A stretch of DNA of 14,015 nucleotides from Omnitrophica WOR_2 bacterium RIFCSPHIGHO2_02_FULL_52_10 (GTDB taxonomy: Bacteria; Omnitrophota; Gorgyraeia; Zapsychrales; Zapsychraceae). This document shows, piece by piece, positions 1 to 4,310 of the stretch. The notes beneath the pieces were generated by a model, which was not told where the DNA came from, did not search any database, and saw only the letters and a list, made by a program, of their open reading frames with translations. The stretch lies in NCBI GenBank assembly GCA_001805655.1, contig MHGR01000123.1, positions 1 through 14,015 of the forward strand, in the 5' to 3' direction. How positions within the stretch are numbered: position 1 is the stretch's first letter; each line of letters begins with the position of its first letter. The position numbers and the translations under genes were made by a program.

Positions 1-2
1 CG

Positions 3-779
3 CCGCTGAGCGCTGAATATGTCGAATTCAAGAAATACCAGAACCTTTTCAGCGCGCCGATGCTCTGCTCACCGCTGGTGAACAAGAACAGGGTCATCGG
101 GGCCATTACCGTCAGCGGCCGGCGCAGCAAGGAATTCGATGAAGATGAACAGAACCTGCTGTTCAACCTGGCTTCGCAAACGGCCGTGGCCATAGAAAAT
201 TCCCGGCTGAACAAGGACGTGGAGCGGACTTATTTTGAAACGATTTCGGCGCTGGCCCTGGCGGTGGACGCCAAGGACAAATATTCCCGCGGCCACTTGG
301 ACCGCGTGGCGGATTACTGTGTCCGGATCGCACAGAAAATGGGCCTGGATGACGCGGAAATCCAGGCATTGAGGGACGCCGCGCGACTGCATGACCTGGG
401 TAAGATCGGCATTCCCGATGAGGTCCTGGGCAAGCAGGGGACATTGAATGATCGGGAAATGGAGTTGATGAAACGCCATCCCGAGATCGGTGAGAGCATC
501 ATCAAGCCCATCAGCTCCTTGAACCATTTGTGCGATATTATCCGCCATCACCATGAGTGGCTGGACGGCAGCGGATATCCCGACGGTCTGAAAGGTGACG
601 AAATTTCACCGTTGGTACGCATCTTGACGGTGGCAAATATTTATGACGCCCTGACCACAGACTACCCCAACCGCAAGCGTTTGCCCAGGGAACAGGCCTA
701 TGAGGTCATGCGCGGCATGAAGGACAAAATCGATATGGATGTTGTTGATGTTCTTATAGAAACGCTGAATGACCAATAA
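3..779 (+). CDS. GAF/HD-GYP domain signalling protein, 3' part
   Basis: The reading frame is open from the window edge, so the N-terminus lies outside. Visible residues 1-65 look like the end of a GAF sensor domain (VIGAITVSGR, then LLFNLASQTAVAIENSRL). An HD-GYP domain follows, a family that hydrolyses cyclic di-GMP at a two- or three-metal centre in the cytoplasm. Seen here are GHLDRVADYC, HDLGKIGIP (H130, D131 of the visible part), KRHPEIGE, HHHE (182-185) and GSGYPDGLKGDEI (GYP 191-193). The usual VADxxDAL motif reads VANIYDAL, with Asn at 212 where an Asp that I recall as a metal ligand is expected. Activity may therefore be altered. The recombinase-like gene begins 46 bases downstream with no terminator between them, so co-transcription is possible. 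Family assignment is secure; the in vivo substrate is not. Confidence 0.93.
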   Translation, partial: PLSAEYVEFKKYQNLFSAPMLCSPLVNKNRVIGAITVSGRRSKEFDEDEQNLLFNLASQTAVAIENSRLNKDVERTYFETISALALAVDAKDKYSRGHLDRVADYCVRIAQKMGLDDAEIQALRDAARLHDLGKIGIPDEVLGKQGTLNDREMELMKRHPEIGESIIKPISSLNHLCDIIRHHHEWLDGSGYPDGLKGDEISPLVRILTVANIYDALTTDYPNRKRLPREQAYEVMRGMKDKIDMDVVDVLIETLNDQ

Positions 780-825
780 CCCCGCCTGAGAAATTATTTT
801 AATCCTGAACGAAGACATACATCCC

Positions 826-1866
826 ATGGGAGTGGTGCGCAAGATCGGTGAGGAATACTACATTGAGTTCTACGCGCGCGGCCTGCTGTATCAGCAGAAG
901 GCCGGCCGGGACCGGGATGCCGCCGAGCGCATGCTCAAAGATGTTGAAGGGAAGATCCAAAACGGGGAGATGGGCATCCTCGTGCGCGACGCGGATATTG
1001 ACATTTTTTTAAAGACCTTTCTTGAGCATTGCCGCAAAGACGCCGGCCCGAGGACGTACCGGCGCTTTGCTTCCGCCGCCGCCCATTTTCAGGAGTACTG
1101 CGCGAACAGTCAGCCCAAGCTCACGAAATTATCCGCCGTGACCCCGGGCGTCATCGAACACTACCGCGTGTTCCTCATCCGTATCAGCGCCGCGGGTTCA
1201 CCGCCCGTAAAACCGAAGGTCGTCAACCTGACCTTATTCCTGCTGAAGATAATTTTTGATCACGCCATCAAACTGGGGTATCTTAATGATAATCCTTTGC
1301 TGCACACGCGCTGGGTGGAGGTCAAAAACCCAAAGACGCCCCGCACGCTTACAGGCAGCGAGATCGAAAAACTGTCGGCCCATTGCGGGGACGACCTGAT
1401 CGATATCGTGACCGTGGTCCTGGGGACCGGAATGCGTGTCAGCGAGCTGATCCGCCTGGTATGGACAAAGATTGATTTTAAGCATAAAACCATTAAAATA
1501 GAGGTCATTTACCGTTGCGGGGGAGAGGCCGTAAAGGAGAGGACTCTTCCCATCGGCCGGGATATCGAGGCGGTCCTTGAGCGTTTTCGGATGAAGAATG
1601 CCACCGGGCCGGGGCTTGTGTTTGTCGCTGACAACGGTAAGCCGCTCGAGGAAAAGCGTCTGAAAGAAGAATTGAGGCAAGCCGCTATTAAAGCGGGGAT
1701 AGAGGGGCCGGTAAATTTTGAAATCTTACGTGGCACGTTTGCGCGCGAGGTATTGAGCCGGGGCGTTTCCCTCGCGGACGTGCACAGGTTGTTGGGATTA
1801 AGCGATATCGCGAAGGTGATGCGCTACGCCGCGTTTGCGCAGGGGAAACAGCAGATTCAGTTTTAG
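826..1866 (+). CDS. Tyrosine recombinase/integrase-like protein with degenerate active site
   Basis: This 346-residue protein has the phage-integrase layout. A core-binding region lies at about 55-160 (FLEHCRKDAGPRTYRRF, then VNLTLFLLKIIFDHAIKLGYLNDNP). The catalytic domain lies at about 170-340. Visible catalytic candidates are R204 (GTGMRVSEL), K237 in the beta-hairpin (AVKERTLPI), R302 (EILRGTFA) and the nucleophile Y334 (MRYAAF). The first histidine of the usual HxLRH is Glu299, the second is Gly303, and the usual LGHS reads LGLS (Leu325). This leaves Arg, Lys, Arg and Tyr but no box-II histidine. It may be a divergent but active recombinase, or a DNA-binding descendant. It sits just upstream of a palindrome-rich tRNA-Ser cluster, a classical integrase target, though linkage is by position only. 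I chose the first ATG after the previous gene; no strong ribosome binding site is visible. Confidence 0.88.
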   Translation: MGVVRKIGEEYYIEFYARGLLYQQKAGRDRDAAERMLKDVEGKIQNGEMGILVRDADIDIFLKTFLEHCRKDAGPRTYRRFASAAAHFQEYCANSQPKLTKLSAVTPGVIEHYRVFLIRISAAGSPPVKPKVVNLTLFLLKIIFDHAIKLGYLNDNPLLHTRWVEVKNPKTPRTLTGSEIEKLSAHCGDDLIDIVTVVLGTGMRVSELIRLVWTKIDFKHKTIKIEVIYRCGGEAVKERTLPIGRDIEAVLERFRMKNATGPGLVFVADNGKPLEEKRLKEELRQAAIKAGIEGPVNFEILRGTFAREVLSRGVSLADVHRLLGLSDIAKVMRYAAFAQGKQQIQF

Positions 1867-1897
1867 CGGATTAATAACGAAGAAATCTCTTACAAGA

Positions 1898-1945
1898 GTG
1901 TCTGTACCGACTTTTCTGTATGTCTATTAAAGTTGGCACTGACAC
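1898..1945. repeat. Imperfect palindrome upstream of tRNA-Ser(GGA)
   Basis: The left arm GTGTCTGTACCGACTTT (1898-1914) faces the right arm at 1929-1945. Of 17 positions, 14 are Watson-Crick pairs and one is G-T; the loop is 14 nt. Its last five bases are shared with the next palindrome. The form resembles REP-type palindromes mobilised by RAYT transposases, but no transposase is present here, so that label is inference. Confidence 0.75.
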
Positions 1946-1989
1946 CTCTCCGAAAGGGATTTCTTCGAAATCCCTTTCGGAGAGGTGTC
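1941..1989. repeat. Perfect 23-bp inverted repeat overlapping the 5' end of tRNA-Ser(GGA)
   Basis: Arms 1941-1963 and 1967-1989 are exact reverse complements around a 3-nt loop (TTC). The right arm includes the first 11 bases of the tRNA gene (1979-1989), so the left arm carries an inverted copy of the tRNA 5' end plus its 12-base flank. In a precursor transcript this hairpin would compete with the acceptor stem. A further near-match in inverted orientation lies at 1878-1891 against 1954-1967 (13 of 14 bases). Confidence 0.92.
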
Positions 1990-2067
1990 TGAGTGGTTGA
2001 AAGAGCACGCTTGGAAGGCGTGTAGCGACTTCACGGTTGCTCGAGAGTTCGAATCTCTCCCTCTCCG
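1979..2067 (+). tRNA. tRNA-Ser (anticodon GGA)
   Basis: An 89-nt class II tRNA. Acceptor stem GGAGAGG (1979-1985) pairs with CCTCTCC (2060-2066), and the discriminator is G2067. The D-loop reads GAGTGGTTGA. The anticodon stem is CACGC/GCGTG with loop TTGGAAG and anticodon GGA at 2013-2015. A long variable arm follows. The T arm is GAGAG-TTCGAAT-CTCTC. CCA is not encoded. This tRNA decodes UCC and UCU. Its 5' end lies inside the 23-bp inverted repeat at 1941-1989. Confidence 0.95.
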
Positions 2068-2079
2068 TTATTTGGAAGG

Positions 2080-2133
2080 GGTTGGGTTCTCCCGCTTTTC
2101 TGGATAAAACTTGTTGTAAGCGGGACCCCGCAT
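2080..2133 (+). repeat. Hairpin repeat, copy 1
   Basis: This copy resembles 2275-2329. They share TGGGTTCTCCCGC exactly (2083-2095 and 2280-2292), then a variable loop, TGTTGTA, and an ACCCC-rich 3' part. Here TCCCGCTT (2090-2097) pairs with AAGCGGGA (2118-2125). It lies between the 3' end of tRNA-Ser(GGA) and a duplicated tRNA-Ser 3' fragment. Function unknown. Confidence 0.6.
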
Positions 2134-2161
2134 ACCATATGAAAATGACAGAAATGCGGGG

Positions 2162-2178
2162 GAATCCCTACCTCTCCG
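2162..2178 (+). pseudogene. tRNA-Ser 3' fragment (T-loop to discriminator)
   Basis: These 17 bases, GAATCCCTACCTCTCCG, are identical to the 3' end of tRNA-Ser(CGA) at 2571-2587, but no other part of a tRNA precedes them. The last 8 bases plus the three after them (2171-2181) also repeat the end and flank of tRNA-Ser(GGA) (2060-2070). A duplicated tRNA 3' segment is what integration at a tRNA gene leaves as an attachment-site remnant. Recombination between tRNA-Ser copies would also explain it. Confidence 0.6.
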
Positions 2179-2219
2179 TTAAGATACGAAGGCGAGTCCA
2201 TGGGGCGAACCCGAGTTTT

Positions 2220-2265
2220 GGCGGTACCCCGCCAACAACAAATATAGAAAGGGCGGGGTGCCGTC
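2220..2265 (+). repeat. Covarying hairpin, copy A
   Basis: GGCGGTACCCCGCC (2220-2233) pairs along 14 positions, two of them G-T, with GGCGGGGTGCCGTC (2252-2265) around an 18-nt loop. Copy B at 3617-3661 keeps GGCGGTAC and GTGCCG but changes the inner stem on both sides. Upstream sequence is also shared: AAGGCGAG, then CGAGYTTT directly before the arm. I do not recognise the family. Confidence 0.75.
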
Positions 2266-2274
2266 CTTTAAGAT

Positions 2275-2329
2275 GGTGGTGGGTTCTCCCGCCTCTCTGA
2301 ATGAATGTTGTAGGCAGAACCCCACGCAT
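2275..2329 (+). repeat. Hairpin repeat, copy 2
   Basis: This is the second copy of the element at 2080-2133, with the same TGGGTTCTCCCGC start. It folds differently in detail: GTGGG and TTCT (2279-2287) pair with AGAACCCCAC (2316-2325) with one bulged C, and GCCT (2291-2294) pairs with AGGC (2312-2315). It directly follows covarying hairpin A, so A plus this copy may form one unit of about 140 bp. Confidence 0.6.
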
Positions 2330-2349
2330 TGGTTAAGTATGTAAAAATC

Positions 2350-2501
2350 GGAGAGGTGCCAGAGTGGTTGAATGGGACGCTTTCGTCCCTGTTTTCCTTA
2401 GATATAAAAATTTTTCATAGAGGAAACAGGGACAGTACTTGCTTCCTCCAGATAAAGATCTCTACATTTTAAGGAAAGCAAGTACGAAAAGCGCTGTGCT
2501 T
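2350..2501 (+). pseudogene. tRNA-Ser pseudogene interrupted at the anticodon and 3' truncated
   Basis: Bases 2350-2374 match the first half of tRNA-Ser(CGA) almost exactly (acceptor GGAGAGG, D arm with GAGTGGTTGAAT). The sequence then reads GGGACGCTTTCG. After a palindromic insert it resumes at about 2485 with CGAAAAGCGCTGTGCTTG. If the insert is removed and the shared CG counted once, CGCT-TTCGAAA-AGCG forms an anticodon arm with anticodon CGA. The rest of the variable arm, the T arm and the 3' acceptor strand are missing; the intact tRNA-Ser(CGA) starts at 2503 instead. It is almost certainly not a functional tRNA. The exact insert edges are ambiguous by about 2 nt. Confidence 0.6.
2385..2485. 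mobile_element. Two-hairpin palindromic element inside a tRNA-Ser anticodon
   Basis: Two imperfect palindromes lie head to tail. GTCCCTGTTTTCCT (2385-2398) pairs with AGGAAACAGGGAC (2421-2433). One base later, GTACTTGCTTCCT (2435-2447) pairs with AGGAAAGCAAGTAC (2472-2485). Each has a single extra T or A on one arm, and both stems share TTCCT/AGGAA at the loop side. It has no coding capacity. The arrangement resembles REP/BIME pairs moved in trans by RAYT (IS200-like) transposases. The element is seen directly; the mechanism is inference. Confidence 0.65.
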
Positions 2502-2502
2502 G

Positions 2503-2590
2503 GGAGAGGTGCGAGAGTGGTTGAATCGGGCGGTCTCGAAAACCGTTATACTGAAAAGTATCTAGGGTTCGAATCCCTACCTCTCCGCCA
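2503..2590 (+). tRNA. tRNA-Ser (anticodon CGA), CCA encoded
   Basis: An 88-nt class II tRNA. Acceptor GGAGAGG (2503-2509) pairs with CCTCTCC (2580-2586), then G2587 and encoded CCA (2588-2590). The anticodon stem is GCGGT/ACCGT with loop CTCGAAA and anticodon CGA at 2537-2539. The variable arm is ATACT-GAAA-AGTAT. The T arm is AGGG-TTCGAAT-CCCT. It decodes UCG. Unlike tRNA-Ser(GGA), it encodes CCA, and that CCA lies inside a hairpin at 2587-2622. Confidence 0.96.
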
Positions 2591-2622
2591 TTTTGCCCGA
2601 GTTAAACACAGGCAAAAATGGC
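2587..2622. repeat. Inverted repeat overlapping the 3' CCA of tRNA-Ser(CGA)
   Basis: GCCATTTTGCC (2587-2597) pairs with GGCAAAAATGGC (2611-2622), with one extra A and a 13-nt loop. The left arm begins at the tRNA discriminator and includes CCA. No T-run follows, so it is not a typical intrinsic terminator. It may be a processing signal or a palindromic insertion. Confidence 0.7.
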
Positions 2623-2625
2623 AGA

Positions 2626-2673
2626 GAATCGAAAATCGAGATTAGAGATTTGATTGTGGGAGATTTTCGATTC
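2626..2673. repeat. 12-bp perfect inverted repeat upstream of the IVS-type gene
   Basis: GAATCGAAAATC (2626-2637) and GATTTTCGATTC (2662-2673) are exact reverse complements. A further TCGATTTTC follows at about 2690-2698, directly before the four-helix-bundle gene. The whole 2622-2705 stretch is AT-rich and built from variants of TCGATTTTC. It replaces the usual leader: no Shine-Dalgarno sequence is visible before 2706. Confidence 0.75.
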
Positions 2674-2705
2674 GGTCTATTGTCGATTATCGATTTTCAA
2701 AAACT

Positions 2706-3050
2706 ATGGCATTCTTATTTGAAAAACTAGATGTTTATCGGAAAGCCGTCGATTTCGCGGACAATATCTACGAACTGACAAAAGATTTTCCTAGAGGTAG
2801 CTACTACCTGGCAGACCAGCTAAATCGAGCCGCATTATCGATATTAGCAAATATAGCTGAAGGCAACGGTAGATTTCATAAAGCAGATAGGGCAAATTTC
2901 TTTTGAATCGCCCGTGGTTCAGCATTTGAGTGCGTGCCGATTCTTGAGATATGTAGTCGAAGGGGATTGATCGACAAGACAAAGAGCGATTCATTGAAAA
3001 ATACGTTAGAGAATATCAGCAAGATGCTTTCTGGTTTGATGAATTCCTAA
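2706..3050 (+). pseudogene. Four-helix-bundle (23S IVS/S23-type) protein with in-frame TGA
   Basis: Residues 1-66 (MAFLFEKLDVYRKAVDFADNIYEL..., NRAALSILANIAEGNGR, ADRANFF) are typical of the small four-helix-bundle family first seen in 23S rRNA intervening sequences. TGA stops the frame at 2904-2906. The same frame then continues with IARGSAFECVPILEICSRRG... to TAA at 3048-3050, for about 114 residues in all, the normal family size. Family members, as I recall them, have an aromatic residue, often Trp, at the TGA position (NFFWIARGS), so one TGG-to-TGA change explains it. Other genes here use TGA as stop, so genome-wide recoding is unlikely and this is best read as a recent nonsense mutation. 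It lies in the AT-rich accessory segment behind an inverted repeat, not in an rRNA gene. Confidence 0.82.
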
Positions 3051-3119
3051 ACCCATCCGACGAGAGCCATGGCCACTTTGGGCCTGACTAAAAGGGGATT
3101 CGAACTCAGGAGGTTCGAT

Positions 3120-3341
3120 ATGAGTGAAATTAAGAGATTATATGTATGCAAAAGCAGTGCTGAAGCAGGGATGATAATATCTTTGCTCAAAAGCGAGGGG
3201 TTTGATCCACTTGATCTTGACACATCATCGCATGTCGGATTTGCTGGTGCCGACCTTTGGTATTATATTCAGCTCCCAGAAAAGCAATATGAGCTGGCAA
3301 AGAAATTCTTGACTGAAAATAATTTCAAGGATGTTATTTGA
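3120..3341 (+). CDS. Small DUF2007-like putative signal-transducing protein
   Basis: This 73-residue protein reads KRLYVCKSSAEAGMIISLL, then EGFDPLDLDTSSHVGFAG, then YYIQLPEKQYELAKKFL. The pattern fits the DUF2007 family: an early strand, a helix that acquires sibling positions (AEAGMIISLLKSEG), and a final strand-helix VPEEQYEEAKKFL-type end. The family's function is not established; a regulatory or protein-binding role is usually suggested. The start at 3120 is chosen because AGGAGG sits 6 bases upstream. An in-frame ATG at 3069 lacks such a site. No membrane segment is present. It lies in the AT-rich segment between the broken IVS-type gene and the hairpin repeat region. Confidence 0.7.
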   Translation: MSEIKRLYVCKSSAEAGMIISLLKSEGFDPLDLDTSSHVGFAGADLWYYIQLPEKQYELAKKFLTENNFKDVI

Positions 3342-3616
3342 AGCTTAAGCTTTAGGCAGGGCAGCGCTGATGGGTTCGGCTAGTGATATTTGCCAGTGTT
3401 AAATAACGTAGTCGTAATAAAGAATTGAATCCTTTGATTCTTTGGATTTTGTAGGTTTATTGAAAATGGGTTCGTCTAGGGCGATAAGCCAACCCATACT
3501 GTGTTTGCGATGAATTTTTATAAGTAGCTGTATTTCAATGGGTTGCAGGATTCGCTTTTCGTTCACGACTACCCGCCAAGATGCGAGAGCGAGCCTATAA
3601 GGCGAGCTCGAGCTTT

Positions 3617-3661
3617 GGCGGTACTTGGCCTACATTAATTCAGGGAGGGCCAAGTGCCGCC
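3617..3661 (+). repeat. Covarying hairpin, copy B
   Basis: GGCGGTACTTGGCC (3617-3630) pairs along all 14 positions, one of them G-T, with GGCCAAGTGCCGCC (3648-3661). Compared with copy A (2220-2265), three inner pairs change on both strands: C-G to T-A twice and C-G to G-C once. The outer GGCGGTAC/GTGCCG is constant. The preceding AAGGCGAG...CGAGCTTT also matches copy A. Confidence 0.75.
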
Positions 3662-3680
3662 ATTTGGTAGACGCTGTGTA
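3649..3680 (+). pseudogene. tRNA-Leu-like 5' half
   Basis: GCCAAGTGCCGCCATTTGG (3649-3667) followed by TAGACGCTGTGTA (3668-3680) closely follows the usual bacterial tRNA-Leu 5' half: acceptor strand, then the ATTGGTAGACGC D-arm signature. After GTGTA comes CACGCC with no anticodon loop, and no T arm or 3' acceptor strand matches. It overlaps the right arm of hairpin B. It may be a degraded tRNA-Leu or a repeat partly derived from one. Confidence 0.4.
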
Positions 3681-3749
3681 CACGCCTTTATAGAAAGAGT
3701 AGGGACCCCACGGAATTTAGTCCGTCTGACTCTACAGGAGGATTCTCAA

Positions 3750-4310
3750 ATGAGAAAAATTCTTAGCATAATGATCATTCTCGGTTTGGTTATCTTTGGA
3801 GTGCGTTTTGTAACGCAGTCACAAAATATGACCACGGTGGACGCTCAGAAGATAGAAGAGTTGAGTAAAGAATACATGATGGGCTCGAGAAAGGTGCCCT
3901 ACCTCTCAAAGGAAGAGATAAAAGGGCGGTATGAGATTGCATTACAACTATTTCAAAGTATTCAAAATGGAATTACAACAGAAAATGAGGTTCGTGTTTG
4001 GTTTGGAAAACCCCTATGGGAAGTTGATATTTCAAATTATGCTTATCCAAAATCATCTATCCTTTGGGCACAATATTTTGATCAACCTGGATATGCATCG
4101 CCAACTAAGGATCAGAAAATTCTTGGCTATAAATTTTGTTATCTCGATGCTTACCTAAAAGACCCGAAATCAGGTGAGAAAATTTCTCTTCCAATGCATC
4201 CTGATGAGGTTTGGTATTGTTACCCTTTCTTAATTACAGTTAATCAAGTTACAGGTATTGTTGAAAATTTCCGTTCTTTTGAGGATTATGAACCGGAAGC
4301 CTATTATTAG
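3750..4310 (+). CDS. Unknown small protein with N-terminal membrane anchor or signal
   Basis: I do not recognise this 186-residue protein. The N-terminus MRKILSIMIILGLVIFGVRF is a positively charged start plus a hydrophobic stretch (about 4-21), consistent with an uncleaved anchor or signal peptide with the rest outside the cytoplasmic membrane. The remainder is rich in Tyr, Trp and Phe (SNYAYPKSSILWAQYF, EVWYCYPFLITVNQVTG) and could form a beta-rich domain. Two Cys occur at about 137 and 161. The start is set by CAGGAGGA 9 bases upstream; an upstream in-frame ATG at 3654 lies inside hairpin B and is rejected. Codon use is AT-rich, unlike the next genes, suggesting transfer. Its TAG is followed immediately by the ATG of the next gene in the same frame. 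Confidence 0.75.
   Translation: MRKILSIMIILGLVIFGVRFVTQSQNMTTVDAQKIEELSKEYMMGSRKVPYLSKEEIKGRYEIALQLFQSIQNGITTENEVRVWFGKPLWEVDISNYAYPKSSILWAQYFDQPGYASPTKDQKILGYKFCYLDAYLKDPKSGEKISLPMHPDEVWYCYPFLITVNQVTGIVENFRSFEDYEPEAYY

Larger units (their letters stand above)
3342..3749. other. Non-coding AT-rich spacer with repeats
   Basis: No convincing gene is seen in these 408 bases. It begins with the perfect 12-bp palindrome AAGCTTAAGCTT (3341-3352). ATGGGTT (3466-3472) pairs with AACCCAT (3491-3497). Covarying hairpin B lies at 3617-3661 and runs into a tRNA-Leu-like 5' half at 3649-3680. The Shine-Dalgarno sequence of the next gene, CAGGAGGA, closes it. Confidence 0.6.

Noticed and set aside
2037..2300. 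Open frame of 87 codons across the tRNA-Ser(GGA) 3' end and hairpin repeats
   Set aside because: It begins inside a tRNA gene and is built from repeat sequence; no ribosome binding site and no protein-like pattern.
2080..2329. Integron attC sites or a CRISPR array
   Set aside because: No GTTRRRY/RYYYAAC pair at the arm ends and no integron integrase; the repeats are too few and unequally spaced for CRISPR.
2385..2485. Group I intron in the tRNA anticodon loop
   Set aside because: About 100 bases is far below the size of a group I core and no conserved core elements are visible; the tRNA 3' part is also missing.
2439..2645. Open frame of 68 codons covering tRNA-Ser(CGA)
   Set aside because: It runs through an intact tRNA gene and two palindromes; composition is that of the RNA gene.
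2904..2906. Genome-wide reassignment of TGA to an amino acid
   Set aside because: TGA ends several well-defined genes here (for example the M16 peptidase, tag and the DUF2007-like gene), so the code appears standard.
3092..3112. tRNA T-arm-like sequence GGGGATTCGAACTC (minus-strand sense)
   Set aside because: The stem bases do not pair and no acceptor or anticodon arm is nearby.
3069..3119. Upstream in-frame start for the DUF2007-like gene
   Set aside because: AGGAGG lies just before the ATG at 3120, and the extra 17 residues do not resemble the family.
3654..3749. Longer N-terminus for the anchored protein starting inside hairpin B
   Set aside because: It would place coding sequence over a structured repeat and a tRNA-like fragment and bury the hydrophobic anchor; a good ribosome binding site supports 3750.
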